This document shows positions 1 through 8,847 of a DNA stretch of 64,000 nucleotides, piece after piece. Position 1 is the first letter of the stretch. Every line of letters starts with the position of its first letter. Source of the stretch: a virus; IMG/VR virus record IMGVR_UViG_3300009786_000012, positions 1 through 64,000 of that record. One strand, 5' to 3'. The position numbers were made by a program, and so were the translations under genes. The notes below the pieces were generated by a model. It was given only the letters and a program-made list of their open reading frames with translations, made no database searches and had not been told where the DNA came from.

Positions 1-70
1 TAAAGTTAGATTTAAAATTTAAAGAACATATAACTATAAAGAATAGTCAAAAGATATAGGGAGACGTTTT

Positions 71-361
71 ATGAAAAAGGTAATATTTGTAGTGGGGTTG
101 ATTGGTTGTTTGTTTTTAACAAGTGGCTGTTTAACAACAACTCTTCCAGGGTTTGGAACTCTTAGTTTAGATGCTCCTGGTGACCCAGTAAGAAAATTTA
201 CTTACGAAGGTAGACAGAATGAGGACGTATTTGTTGTTATCCGAAATTCAGATACTAACGTTACAAGGAAAGATGCTGCTGGCATTATCAATAAAGGAGT
301 TGATAAAATAATAGATGGTTTAATTGGTGAGAACGATTCAGTCCCCGAAACTGAAAATTGA
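71..361 (+). CDS. small predicted lipoprotein
   Basis: This 96-residue protein begins with a lysine pair and a hydrophobic stretch ending in a lipobox (LTSGC, Cys20), so it should be cleaved by signal peptidase II and anchored by lipid in the cell envelope. The mature part is short, polar and has no recognised domain. A purine-rich Shine-Dalgarno (AGGGAG at about 58-63) sits at good distance from the ATG. Small phage lipoproteins act as outer-membrane spanins (Rz1) or as superinfection-exclusion factors, but no holin, endolysin or Rz partner is next to it, so its role stays open. The lipoprotein call is secure; function is unknown. Confidence 0.75.
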   Translation: MKKVIFVVGLIGCLFLTSGCLTTTLPGFGTLSLDAPGDPVRKFTYEGRQNEDVFVVIRNSDTNVTRKDAAGIINKGVDKIIDGLIGENDSVPETEN

Positions 362-385
362 TGAATTGGAAGATTAACCACATGT

Positions 386-416
386 CCCCTATCGAATATA
401 ACTAATTTGATAGGGG
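386..416 (+). terminator. hairpin after the lipoprotein gene
   Basis: An 8-bp perfect stem (CCCCTATC at 386-393 pairing with GATAGGGG at 409-416) closes a 15-nt AT-rich loop 25 bases after the lipoprotein stop codon. No clear T-run follows, so it may be a weak terminator or an RNA-stabilising hairpin. Confidence 0.45.
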
Positions 417-478
417 TATGGTTAAATATAGATAATTGGATCTGGTGTAAAAAAAGATGAATAATAAATTCTTGTTAG

Positions 479-507
479 TTGAACAGTCATATGTATGGGA
501 TTAATAT
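479..507 (+). promoter_or_regulatory. candidate sigma70-like promoter for the topoisomerase genes
   Basis: TTGAAC (479-484) and TAATAT (502-507) are separated by 17 bp, about 80 bases before the topoisomerase gene. The same TAATAT -10 with a TTGACT -35 is found at 28705-28732. This is pattern matching in AT-rich DNA and remains tentative. Confidence 0.35.
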
Positions 508-554
508 AGTGTATAAGAAATAAGAATTGAAGGAAATTTATTAAGGAGATTCAG

Positions 555-593
555 ATGATTTGCAGAAATAGTTTTAGTACATACTATGTCTGA
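555..593 (+). CDS. 12-codon leader ORF overlapping the topoisomerase start
   Basis: A strong Shine-Dalgarno (AAGGAG, 543-548) is spaced 6 nt from an ATG that opens a 12-residue ORF, MICRNSFSTYYV. Its stop codon TGA (591-593) lies just inside the topoisomerase coding sequence, whose ATG at 586 has no Shine-Dalgarno of its own. The arrangement suggests that ribosomes loaded on the leader re-initiate at 586, coupling topoisomerase translation to the leader. Seen: positions and overlap. Inferred: coupling. It could also be a chance ORF. Confidence 0.45.
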   Translation: MICRNSFSTYYV

Positions 594-2391
594 TTATACA
601 CACGAAAGTATTCAAGTATTAGAGCAATTAGATCATATTAGAAAGCATCCGGGAATGTATATCGGTGATACGACATGTCCGAACCATTTGATATATGAGC
701 TATTAGATAATTCATTAGATGAAGCACAAGGTGGCTATTCCGATATTATAGGAGTGCAAATTGATAGTAAGAAACATACTGTCACCGTTGCAGATAATGG
801 AAGAGGAATTCCATTTGAGAATGACACCATTCCTACGATTGCCACTCAGTTGTTTTCTGGTGGAAAATTTTCTAAAGGCGAAAGTGGTGTATACAAGATA
901 GCATCTGGTCTTCATGGTATTGGTATTGTTGCTGTTACTGCATTAAGTGATTTTATGGAAGTAGAAGTTTATCGAGATGATAAACATGTCTTTTATAGAT
1001 TTGAAGATGCAGAAGTAGCAAAACATACAGAAGAAGATTTTGATTCAGCTAAACGGCCATTTGCAACTCAAATAAAATTCAAGCCCAGTAAAAAATACTT
1101 TGAAGGATTGATTTTTAATTTAGATGATATTAGGGCGAGACTTAGAGTAGCATCAATTCATCTTAATGATCTTAAGTTAATACTTATAGTAGATAAAAAG
1201 AAAGAAGTTATAGATTGTGATTTAGACTCTTTCTTTAAAGAGGATGTGTTAGGTGGAAGTGAAGATTCTATTAGTAAAGTATTTAATATCTCCACTTCAC
1301 AAAAAGATGAAACCCTTGATATTCGATTTTGTTGGGAGTTAGAAGGATCGGTAACTGCTAAACATTTAGGATGTGTTAATATACTAAGTGTTAATCATGG
1401 TGGACACGTAAATAGCACAAATGATATTATTAGAAATGTATTAGAGAATGAAGCCAAGAAAGAGAAGATAGAATTTAATAAAACTGATTCGTTGCTTGGA
1501 TTTAGATGTTATACATCTATAATGTTATACGAGCCATCATATAGTTCTCAAACAAAGGAAAAGTTATCAACTCCGAGGACTAAATTAGCTCATCTATATT
1601 CTAAAGCTGAAGCTATATTCAAAAAGGAATTAGCTGCAAATCCTGATGTTAGAAATCAACTTCTTGAATTTTTTGTTTCCTATAGAAAGAAAAAAGACTC
1701 AAGCAAGAAGATTGTAAAAACTGGAAAGCAAGTAACTAGACTCAATTCAGTAGTTGATTCTAAATTACGAGATTGTACAACACATAATGTTTCTGAGTCT
1801 GAACTTTTTGTATTAGAAGGTCAATCGGCTGGTGGATCATTGTTGATGTGTAGAAATCCTAGGATTCATGCCGTATTGCCCCTTAGAGGTAAGATACCAA
1901 ATATAGCAGATGATAAAAAGGATTTTCTTAAGAATAAAGAAATCATTGAAATGATAAATGCTTTAGGTACAGGGCATGTTCCAGATTTTGATATAGAAGG
2001 TATTAGATATGGGAAGTTTATTGTGTCAACAGATGCAGATGCAGATGGCGCACATATTTCTGTATTATTAATGACGGTGTTGTTAAAACTAGTTCCTGAT
2101 TTATTGAGAAATGGATACATATATAAAGCAGTTCTTCCGTTATACGGTTCAACATTAAAAGGAAAATTTGTCCCGTTATACACCCAAGAAGAAGTAGACG
2201 TATTTAAGAAAAAACATACTAGCTGTAAGATCCAGAGATATAAGGGTTTAGGTGAAATGAATCCAGACCAATTACAAGTTTGCTTATTAGATGAGAAAAC
2301 TAGAAGGTTGGTTAGGATTGCTTACCCTAAAGATTGTAATGGTATTTTTGACTTGATGTTAAAGTCAGAGGAAAAAAGGAAGTTAGTATGA
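586..2391 (+). CDS. 39: type II DNA topoisomerase, ATPase/TOPRIM subunit (T4 gp39-like, GyrB/ParE family)
   Basis: This 601-residue protein is the ATP-binding subunit of a type II topoisomerase that relieves torsion and decatenates phage DNA. The N-terminus has the GHKL ATPase motifs: LLDNSLDEA, DNGRGIP and SGLHGIGI. The second half holds the TOPRIM domain, with VLEGQSAGG supplying the acidic residue and STDADADGAHI the metal-binding aspartates, followed by QRYKGLGEM as in GyrB. It is shorter than GyrB (about 800 residues) and close in size to T4 gp39. Its stop codon overlaps the next small ORF (ATGA), and the DNA-cleaving subunit lies just beyond, so both partners are co-transcribed. Start ATG 586 is set by homology of the N-terminal MSDYTHESI segment. 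Confidence 0.95.
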   Translation: MSDYTHESIQVLEQLDHIRKHPGMYIGDTTCPNHLIYELLDNSLDEAQGGYSDIIGVQIDSKKHTVTVADNGRGIPFENDTIPTIATQLFSGGKFSKGESGVYKIASGLHGIGIVAVTALSDFMEVEVYRDDKHVFYRFEDAEVAKHTEEDFDSAKRPFATQIKFKPSKKYFEGLIFNLDDIRARLRVASIHLNDLKLILIVDKKKEVIDCDLDSFFKEDVLGGSEDSISKVFNISTSQKDETLDIRFCWELEGSVTAKHLGCVNILSVNHGGHVNSTNDIIRNVLENEAKKEKIEFNKTDSLLGFRCYTSIMLYEPSYSSQTKEKLSTPRTKLAHLYSKAEAIFKKELAANPDVRNQLLEFFVSYRKKKDSSKKIVKTGKQVTRLNSVVDSKLRDCTTHNVSESELFVLEGQSAGGSLLMCRNPRIHAVLPLRGKIPNIADDKKDFLKNKEIIEMINALGTGHVPDFDIEGIRYGKFIVSTDADADGAHISVLLMTVLLKLVPDLLRNGYIYKAVLPLYGSTLKGKFVPLYTQEEVDVFKKKHTSCKIQRYKGLGEMNPDQLQVCLLDEKTRRLVRIAYPKDCNGIFDLMLKSEEKRKLV

Positions 2392-2567
2392 TATACCGTG
2401 AGTTGAAGGAATGGTTGGGTGAGATGGATGAAGAACAATTAGACATGGAAGCTGTTGTATTTGATGGGGACGAAGAAGATTATTTAGATATCTCTGAAAT
2501 ATATGTTAAAGACGGAGACGCCCCAAAACTAGGATTGGTGGATGGACAACCAATAATTGAGATATAA
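2388..2567 (+). CDS. small conserved-type phage protein between the topoisomerase subunits
   Basis: A 59-residue acidic ORF starts in an ATGA overlap with the topoisomerase large subunit and ends directly against the ATG of the medium subunit (TAAATG). Its start, MIYRELKEWLGEM then EEQLD, resembles a family of small phage proteins in which a YREL...L..L..EQLD N-terminus is followed by a DGDEDEF-like acidic stretch; here the matching segment is VVFDGDEEDYLDI. No biochemical function is known to me for that family. The gapless packing between two partner genes argues strongly that it is translated. It was too short for a 60-residue ORF cutoff. Confidence 0.7.
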   Translation: MIYRELKEWLGEMDEEQLDMEAVVFDGDEEDYLDISEIYVKDGDAPKLGLVDGQPIIEI

Positions 2568-3875
2568 ATGGATGATATAATAAAAGATCTGTACGCTGAG
2601 TATGGGCAATATATAAACAAATTTAGATCTTTTCCGTTTATTATGGATGGGGCTAAATTAGTTGAAAGGAGACTATTGTACTCATTGTATGAAGTCGCCA
2701 AATCTAATTTTGTAAAGTCTGCCAAGATAGTAGGGCATTGTATTGCTCACTATCATCCACATGGAGATGAATCAGCTTATTCGTCATTGGTTGGGCTTGT
2801 ACAAAATGGATTTGCAACAGGACAAGGAAATTGGGGTAATAACATTGGAGTTGACCAGAATCCCCCTGCTGCACAAAGATACACAGAAGTAAAATTACAA
2901 AAGGATATATTAGATAGGACGTTTGAATATATAAAAGATGTTCCGTATGATGAAGTGGAAATGGAAGAAGAGCCAGTGTTCTTGCCAACAATGTTTCCTA
3001 TTTGTCTATTACCTCAAAATTCATATTGTCAAGGTATGGGATTTGGATACAGAACATTAATTCCTAGTTTTAAGCAAAAAGATTTATTAAAACGATTAGA
3101 ATGGATTTTAGATGACAAAAAGGGTGATGGGCCAATTATTAAACCGATATCTCTTAGTAAGATTATATCAGGTAACGAAGAATTGGAAACATTACTCACA
3201 ACAGGAAGAGCAAAACTTGAATTCAAAGGGAAATTTAAAAAGATTGATACCAAATCAGTTGTTATTGAATCTCTCCCCCCATCGAAAACATTTACTGCAA
3301 TTCTAAAAAAGTTCAATAAGGAAATTACTATTGATAAATCACTTGGTTGGCAGGATGAATCAAGAACATCTACAAAGGTTAGATTTACGATAGTAAAGCC
3401 TAGAATGTTAAAGATTGAACAAGTTGTGAAGAAATTGAATGATGTGATGATTGGATCTGTGACGTATGAATGTCACATGTGTAATACAGATGGAAAAGTA
3501 ATATTGGTAAGTATTGATCAAATGCTTAAGAATGTTCATTCTGTATTTACTAATGTTGTAAAAAATCATTTAATCAAAAAGACCAAAGCGTTCCAAGTTG
3601 CAATAGATGAGCTAACATTAATTGGCAAAATTAAACCCCATTTGAGCATTGAATTGAAGTCTAATCCAAATGATTTAGATAAGGTGATAACTAACATATC
3701 GTCCGCTATCTCTTGCTCTGAGGATATCCTAAAAGGTTTGTTTGACAAGTATACATTAGCTAGACTGTTTAAAATATCAACTGATACACAGCGGCTTGGG
3801 CAACTAAAGGGTGAGGTAGAATCTCATCTAGCTGATCTTTCTAATTACATATGGAAGGAGAAATATTTGAAATGA
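2568..3875 (+). CDS. 52: type II DNA topoisomerase, DNA-cleaving subunit (T4 gp52-like, GyrA/ParC family)
   Basis: This 435-residue protein is the breakage-reunion subunit. Residues near 60-75 carry GHCIAHYHPHGDESAY, matching the GyrA KYHPHGD region, followed by GQGNWGNNIG and the catalytic tyrosine in AAQRYTE. The C-terminal beta-pinwheel of gyrase A is absent, as in T4 gp52, so the enzyme should relax and decatenate rather than introduce negative supercoils by DNA wrapping. It is preceded without a gap by a 59-residue ORF and overlaps the next gene by 4 nt (ATGA at 3872). It pairs with the ATPase subunit at 586-2391. Confidence 0.93.
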   Translation: MDDIIKDLYAEYGQYINKFRSFPFIMDGAKLVERRLLYSLYEVAKSNFVKSAKIVGHCIAHYHPHGDESAYSSLVGLVQNGFATGQGNWGNNIGVDQNPPAAQRYTEVKLQKDILDRTFEYIKDVPYDEVEMEEEPVFLPTMFPICLLPQNSYCQGMGFGYRTLIPSFKQKDLLKRLEWILDDKKGDGPIIKPISLSKIISGNEELETLLTTGRAKLEFKGKFKKIDTKSVVIESLPPSKTFTAILKKFNKEITIDKSLGWQDESRTSTKVRFTIVKPRMLKIEQVVKKLNDVMIGSVTYECHMCNTDGKVILVSIDQMLKNVHSVFTNVVKNHLIKKTKAFQVAIDELTLIGKIKPHLSIELKSNPNDLDKVITNISSAISCSEDILKGLFDKYTLARLFKISTDTQRLGQLKGEVESHLADLSNYIWKEKYLK

Positions 3876-4168
3876 AAAAAGTAATTTTAATTCAATATGG
3901 CGCAATGACGTTAATAGTAACAGTCGTAGACGAACATGTTGATCAATATATATGTACTAATATAATAGAAGTAAAATTCGTTGATAATAATTTAGAGTTA
4001 TCATTTCCTGCTTTTGTTAAAGCATCTAAACATGACAGATACATTTGGAAGAAGAGTGAATGTATGTGTTTTTTACCAACTGACAATTTAGCTATTGTGT
4101 ATGATGATTTATTAGAGAAAATAAAAGAACAGAATAATAAAAACCAAATAAAAAGTGAAGATGATTAG
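3872..4168 (+). CDS. hypothetical protein
   Basis: A 98-residue protein starting MKKVILIQYG. I chose ATG 3872, which overlaps the topoisomerase stop as ATGA and has AAGGAG (3854-3859) upstream, over the longer frame starting at 3851, because that earlier ATG is inside the Shine-Dalgarno region. The sequence is beta-rich in the first half and ends in a charged tail. No family is recognised. Its end overlaps the start of queD by several bases, so it is part of the same translationally coupled string. Confidence 0.7.
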   Translation: MKKVILIQYGAMTLIVTVVDEHVDQYICTNIIEVKFVDNNLELSFPAFVKASKHDRYIWKKSECMCFLPTDNLAIVYDDLLEKIKEQNNKNQIKSEDD

Positions 4169-4601
4169 AATAACTAAAATTATAGAATTTGATGCAGGTC
4201 ACAGAGTCCCTAATCATAAAAGTAAATGTAGAAATCCCCATGGTCATAGATATAGACTAGAATGTACAGTTTCAGGATATCTAAATAGCGAATCAGGCTC
4301 ATCTGAACAAGGAATGGTTATTGATTTTGGGGATTTGAAAGATGTAATGACAACATATGTACATGATGTATTAGATCATGGATTTATTTATTACGAGAAT
4401 GACAAAGAGATAGCTGAAATGTTTGAACCATTTAAGGACACATGGAATCTTATAAAAGTTCCATTTATCCCAACAGCAGAAGAATTATCAAGGTGGTGCT
4501 TTGAACAAGTCAACGACAATTTACCGCCAACTTCAGGATTAGAATTAATCAATGTAAAGTTGTTTGAAACTCCTAATTCGTGGGCGCAATATGGGATGTA
4601 G
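4161..4601 (+). CDS. queD: 6-carboxy-tetrahydropterin synthase QueD
   Basis: QueD converts dihydroneopterin triphosphate (made by FolE) to 6-carboxy-5,6,7,8-tetrahydropterin, the second step towards preQ0 and other 7-deazaguanines. The 146-residue protein has the zinc ligands H14 (DAGHRVP) and H27/H29 (PHGHRY), the catalytic-type C23 (SKCRN), a downstream LDHGF segment and a C-terminal glutamate in VKLFETPNSW. I prefer ATG 4161 to GTG 4155, which would add only two residues. The gene lies 18 kb from folE and 27 kb from queC, so the pathway genes are scattered, but all are on the plus strand. Confidence 0.92.
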   Translation: MIRITKIIEFDAGHRVPNHKSKCRNPHGHRYRLECTVSGYLNSESGSSEQGMVIDFGDLKDVMTTYVHDVLDHGFIYYENDKEIAEMFEPFKDTWNLIKVPFIPTAEELSRWCFEQVNDNLPPTSGLELINVKLFETPNSWAQYGM

Positions 4602-6012
4602 TCAAACTCTCATAAAAGATTCTGCAATTCGAATTCCAGTTGATTCCAATAAGGACAAGGAATGGTTTGCAAGAATAATTCGAGATTTGACTAGACAATC
4701 CAGGTCATATCAACAAACGGCAGATAGTGATGCTCCAAATGTTGATATTAGAAAATATTACGATACAGATAAGTCAACTCGCGAATTAATGATTCCACGT
4801 TTTTATGAACTCCCTGCAATGTTTCAGATAACAGATAGAAGTATTGCAGGGAAGGATATAAGTATAACCTCCAAGGTCGTCCCAAGAAATGAAAGACAGA
4901 AAGAGTCGATCAAGTGGTTTGAAACGAATACTAATGGTATACTATGTTTAAGTCCTGGAGAAGGAAAGACAGTAGTAAGCATCCACTCGATATGTACAAT
5001 TGGAAAAAAATCAATAATATTTGTACATAAGGACTCTTTAGCTAGTCAATGGGTCGATAAGTTTTTAGAGCATACAGATATATCGGAAGATAATATCTCT
5101 AGGCTTAGGTCTTCTTCATTTGAGGAAGATTTGCAAAAGGATATAATAATCACAACTGTTCAAACATTTTGTAGTTTGGTTAAGCGGAAGCCCCCCGAAC
5201 TAATGAAGAAGGTATTGAATGATGCACAAATTGGAATTGCTATATGGGATGAATGTCATACTTCGGTAAGTGCTGAACAGTTTTCTAGAACTTCGATTTG
5301 GATTCCATCTAAACGAATCTATGGTTTGTCTGCTACTCCAAGTAGATTAGATGGAAATACAGATATAATATATAAACATCTTGGACAGGTATACGTACCG
5401 GTTTCCTCGGGTATAGACACTATGGCACCGAAAGTGATCTTATTGAAATTTGATCATGGTGTTATGAAAAATCATAAAAATTACATTACACATCTTACAA
5501 AGTACGATCGGGATAACAATATTAAACCGTTTTTTGACACGGCTAGATATTTGAGTTTGTTAGTCAAGTCCGAGCCGTATAAAAAAGCTATAAAAAAATT
5601 GGTCATGGAAGTGTCTAAGTCGACCAGACACTTATTATTTTTGGCAGATAGAATTAAAATTTTAGATCATGCCTCGCAGGCATGTAAAAACAAAGAAGAA
5701 GTAGGTTTCTTCATCCCAAGATCGAAGAATGAGCGTGATGCTCATCTACAGCGTAGATTAGTTTTTAGTACTTATGGAAGTGCTAGAGACGGTACTAATA
5801 AAGAAATATTAGATTGTTTAATATTGGCTACTCCTGTTTCTAATTTAGAACAGGCTGTTGGGCGGGTTGTTAGATCTCATCCAGATAAACAACAACCAGT
5901 CGTAATAGATTTAGTCGATATAGGAGATGATAATTTGATCAATCGGGCAAAGTACCGGATTGGATTCTATACAGAAAAGAATTGGCAAATAGAAGAAAAG
6001 ATATTAAAATAG
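4591..6012 (+). CDS. uvsW: SF2 DNA helicase (UvsW-like)
   Basis: This 473-residue protein has the motifs of superfamily 2 helicases: Walker A GEGKT (about residues 123-127), DECH (220-223), SATP (about 247-250) and motif VI QAVGRVVRSHP (about 420). The compact two-RecA layout is like T4 UvsW, which unwinds branched recombination intermediates and R-loops and shifts replication from origin-primed to recombination-primed. ATG 4591 overlaps the end of queD and is preferred to the TTG at 4564, which would overlap more. UvsW is a likely partner of gp46/gp47 encoded at 10.5-14 kb. Family assignment is firm; orthology to UvsW is inferred. Confidence 0.85.
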   Translation: MGCSQTLIKDSAIRIPVDSNKDKEWFARIIRDLTRQSRSYQQTADSDAPNVDIRKYYDTDKSTRELMIPRFYELPAMFQITDRSIAGKDISITSKVVPRNERQKESIKWFETNTNGILCLSPGEGKTVVSIHSICTIGKKSIIFVHKDSLASQWVDKFLEHTDISEDNISRLRSSSFEEDLQKDIIITTVQTFCSLVKRKPPELMKKVLNDAQIGIAIWDECHTSVSAEQFSRTSIWIPSKRIYGLSATPSRLDGNTDIIYKHLGQVYVPVSSGIDTMAPKVILLKFDHGVMKNHKNYITHLTKYDRDNNIKPFFDTARYLSLLVKSEPYKKAIKKLVMEVSKSTRHLLFLADRIKILDHASQACKNKEEVGFFIPRSKNERDAHLQRRLVFSTYGSARDGTNKEILDCLILATPVSNLEQAVGRVVRSHPDKQQPVVIDLVDIGDDNLINRAKYRIGFYTEKNWQIEEKILK

Positions 6013-6046
6013 GATTCTTTATTTTTAACCAAGGAATTATACCCTT

Positions 6047-6655
6047 ATGTCACTAACAAAAAGTGTAAGTAATAAAGTCGTGTTGTATGTCAAGAAAAAC
6101 GAAAACTCAACCGCAACCAGAATATCCAAGGATGTACTTTTTACATCAAAGGCATCAGCATCGCTGAAGGAAGAACTGACCACATTAGTAGAAAATGGAA
6201 CGCTTTCTGTTTATAATGGTGGTCGATTTGTGACGTATTCTGCAGGAAGTGGAACCAGCGGAGTGACAACTATCAAAGCATCTAAGAAGCCCATGGTCAA
6301 GGTTGGTTCTCCTGCTTCATTGACTGCTGATACATTGTCTGGGTTTACAGCAAAGAAAAAGAGTGGACGTGTTCATGTTCACTGCCCGCCAAACAAGGCA
6401 TTTCCGAAAGGTTATAAGGTGTCTCTCGCTGACGGTGCGTATCTTTTGGTAATCAACGGCGAACCAAAGTTCAAGGTTGAGGACGCAAATGACACCCTCT
6501 CCGCGATTAGTACTTATGCCACTGAACAAGGAATGGCCTCGTTTGCTGTTTCTGATGTCAAAACTAATACCGACATTTCCGGTAAGACTGATATCGTTCT
6601 GGGTGAAGGTCGTATTCTTTCGTTGAAAGTCGGCAAAGTAAATAAAGCTGCGTAA
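6047..6655 (+). CDS. unknown protein, winged-helix-like N-terminus, GC-richer codons
   Basis: A 202-residue lysine-rich protein. Residues 1-65 have a helix-helix-helix-hairpin pattern (helices around VSNKVVLYVK and ASLKEELTTLVENG, then a beta hairpin SVYNGGRFVTY) that could be a winged helix. A Ser/Gly/Lys-rich linker follows, then a beta-rich C-terminal domain from about residue 105. Codons are richer in C and G than in the neighbours, especially from 6300 on, as in other genes here that may be strongly expressed. It is the last gene before a strong terminator. It could be an abundant DNA-binding or virion-internal protein. No family was recognised. Confidence 0.75.
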   Translation: MSLTKSVSNKVVLYVKKNENSTATRISKDVLFTSKASASLKEELTTLVENGTLSVYNGGRFVTYSAGSGTSGVTTIKASKKPMVKVGSPASLTADTLSGFTAKKKSGRVHVHCPPNKAFPKGYKVSLADGAYLLVINGEPKFKVEDANDTLSAISTYATEQGMASFAVSDVKTNTDISGKTDIVLGEGRILSLKVGKVNKAA

Positions 6656-6662
6656 GCAATTA

Positions 6663-6670
6663 TATAAATA
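6663..6670 (+). promoter_or_regulatory. T4-late-like TATAAATA box
   Basis: TATAAATA is the exact -10 consensus of T4 late promoters. It lies between the 202-residue gene and the E2-like gene, just upstream of the terminator hairpin. Start of transcription about 12 bases on would fall within the left arm of the hairpin and provide an RNA for the E2-E1-JAMM genes. No gp55 or gp33 homolog is visible in the window, so use as a late promoter is speculative. Confidence 0.3.
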
Positions 6671-6676
6671 GAGGAG

Positions 6677-6710
6677 GGTGGTTAGGGATAAATCTCTAGC
6701 CACCTTTTTT
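6677..6710 (+). terminator. intrinsic terminator
   Basis: An 11-bp stem with two G-U pairs (GGTGGTTAGGG 6677-6687 with CTCTAGCCACC 6694-6704) and a 6-nt loop is followed by six T residues (6705-6710). It ends the unit containing the 202-residue gene, and the E2-like gene begins only 7 nt after the T-run. Confidence 0.88.
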
Positions 6711-6717
6711 ATTTAAT

Positions 6718-8841
6718 ATGAGCAGAACACAAGAAACCCTTTCTCGTTTGTTTACCCCAGATAACCATAGAGATTATACATTTGAACGAAGATTTATAGA
6801 AAAGCTAAATAAATGTCTTTCTAAACTTTTGGTAAATGATAAATATTTAGATTTGGTAAATAATGTAGTAGTAAGAGATGTCATATCTGACGATCCAGGT
6901 GACACCCATAGGTTGAATTCATATAGTCTAGTTTATGACGAACAGCTAACCTTGGATGAATATGGTAAGTCATTAAAGATGAATCACAAGTTAGTTATAA
7001 CAAACTTTGGACTTAGTGATCTTTTAAAATATATTACATGTAATCCTAGAGTTTCACATGCAAGTATGGCTACGTCATTTTCTAAATATTTAGGAACTCC
7101 TTTAAATGATTCCGATGTGACATTTAGAAAATTATGTGTCAATATATGTCCAAATATGAGATTTAGAAATCCAGGATTTGCAAATCTTACTTCAGTTGTA
7201 AATTCAAGATTATTACAAGATATTTGTGATGTCAAAGATAGTTTAGTATCAGAGGTCTTCTTTGTTGGAACTAATTCAGTTTTAGTTGGGTTTATGTGTG
7301 TGGATGGAACCACTTATATAAAATGGCCAGTATTAAGATATTTGATGAGAAGTGGACGATCAAGAGATGTAGAAAAGGTTAATGTATTACTAGAAAACAT
7401 TCTTGATCGAATTACATTCGTTCATAATAGACTTCATGATATAGATATTAAACATTGGGAAGCTGACGGAAAAGATGAATCTATATGTAAACTTATAAAG
7501 AGATTAGAGGAATGTAAATATTCCCCATCAGATGCAGACTTTACTTTAGATTCCGAAGGGATTTTGAAAGAATTAAAACGCACTATGGCTACTGCAGAGT
7601 GGGACACAATCTATCAATCAGGGAAATCTGAAATATATGCAAGTTTATTAACCAAAGTATTAGAACGAGCTTCAAATGAAAATCGAGACAGCTCACAACA
7701 ATCGTTTCATAGAGGATTGACTATATCTGGTCTGTTAACTAAATATGGATGGGAAGTAGCTACCCATGAACGATTTAGTAGTAATTATAGATCTAATTTG
7801 TTATGGAAAAAGAAGATAGATATATTACCTGATCGATTTTTTAGAGATGGTGTTTGTAAAATAATTCCTAAAGAGTTAAGAATGTTTAGAGTAAAATGGT
7901 TATATATTAATGGAGATGGATTTTCTTTTACAGAATCCACCCATCCAAATGTATCTTCTGATGGTTCAGTATGCTTAGGTGATTTAGGAAATATTAAATT
8001 TTCTGGACCCACGGAAAAAATTGAAGAGCATTTAATAAAAATGGAATCGTTATTACAGATTCTAAATTATGATAGTGCTTATAATGAATCGTATTATCAC
8101 AAAATATTAAAGGTTAAATGCAAATCAGAATCAGAATTTCTTAAAGTATCTAAAAAATCATCTAAATCTAAAATGATTGCTATTGGTGCAGGAGATTTAA
8201 TAATAGATGATGAAAAGGATGATAATAGAGGGCTGTCTCCCTCAAGAACAATAAATGGAAAAGATGAAGTTGAAATTATTAAGGACGGCAAATTAATAGA
8301 TGTAGACGTAATTAAAGAGGCTATAGATGATAAAATTGATGTTGAAGAATTATCTGTATATATACGAATTTTAGATCAAATGCGTAATGCCGAAACTGTT
8401 TCATCATCTTTCATCTTAAACTCTGATAGAAGATTAACTTGGGTACATCCTAATGGTGTAACTGTTATAGGTGTATTTTTGCCTGATGGTTCCTACGATA
8501 GTGATAAACCTTTATATTTCTATTGTAAAAATTCATATACCCGACCAATGCTTTTTAATGATCCTGAAACTTTTGAAAAGGTGATCATGAATCTTTCATT
8601 ATTAGGTGGAGATGTCATTTGTAGGGCATGGGGATTTCTCTCAGAAACAGTAAGGAAAAAGTTTGGATTGTTATTAACTCCACCCAAAAAGAAGACTAAA
8701 GAATCTGACATAATACCTAAAGATTGGGAAAAGGAGGCATATAAGAATATAAAGGATAAAATAGTATCCGCGTCAGATTGTATACAATATATAGATAATT
8801 CACCGGACATTAGATATTCAACAAACTCAACAAACGAGTGA
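6718..8841 (+). CDS. large E2-like (ubiquitin-conjugating-enzyme-like) protein
   Basis: A 707-residue protein with a central segment that carries the E2 active-site signature: H409-P410-N411, then DGSVCLG with C419. The histidine-to-cysteine distance (10 residues) and the G-x-V-C-L context equal those of eukaryotic E2 enzymes, where the cysteine accepts a ubiquitin-like protein from E1. The preceding segment (about 335-405) is beta-rich, as expected for the E2 fold, and helices follow to about 460. The first 330 and last 240 residues are unrecognised and may hold substrate-recognition domains. The gene is followed after 6 nt by an E1-like gene and then a JAMM protease, the same company kept by bacterial E2 proteins in PRTRC and BIL-type cassettes. 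The start has no Shine-Dalgarno. Confidence 0.72.
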   Translation: MSRTQETLSRLFTPDNHRDYTFERRFIEKLNKCLSKLLVNDKYLDLVNNVVVRDVISDDPGDTHRLNSYSLVYDEQLTLDEYGKSLKMNHKLVITNFGLSDLLKYITCNPRVSHASMATSFSKYLGTPLNDSDVTFRKLCVNICPNMRFRNPGFANLTSVVNSRLLQDICDVKDSLVSEVFFVGTNSVLVGFMCVDGTTYIKWPVLRYLMRSGRSRDVEKVNVLLENILDRITFVHNRLHDIDIKHWEADGKDESICKLIKRLEECKYSPSDADFTLDSEGILKELKRTMATAEWDTIYQSGKSEIYASLLTKVLERASNENRDSSQQSFHRGLTISGLLTKYGWEVATHERFSSNYRSNLLWKKKIDILPDRFFRDGVCKIIPKELRMFRVKWLYINGDGFSFTESTHPNVSSDGSVCLGDLGNIKFSGPTEKIEEHLIKMESLLQILNYDSAYNESYYHKILKVKCKSESEFLKVSKKSSKSKMIAIGAGDLIIDDEKDDNRGLSPSRTINGKDEVEIIKDGKLIDVDVIKEAIDDKIDVEELSVYIRILDQMRNAETVSSSFILNSDRRLTWVHPNGVTVIGVFLPDGSYDSDKPLYFYCKNSYTRPMLFNDPETFEKVIMNLSLLGGDVICRAWGFLSETVRKKFGLLLTPPKKKTKESDIIPKDWEKEAYKNIKDKIVSASDCIQYIDNSPDIRYSTNSTNE

Positions 8842-8847
8842 TTTATA

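Noticed and set aside
4564-4590. TTG start for the helicase
   Set aside because: ATG 4591 overlaps the queD stop more economically and has a normal start codon.
6047-6655. Ubiquitin-like protein for the E2-E1-JAMM genes
   Set aside because: It is separated from the trio by a strong terminator, has a winged-helix-like start, and ends KVNKAA without a diglycine.
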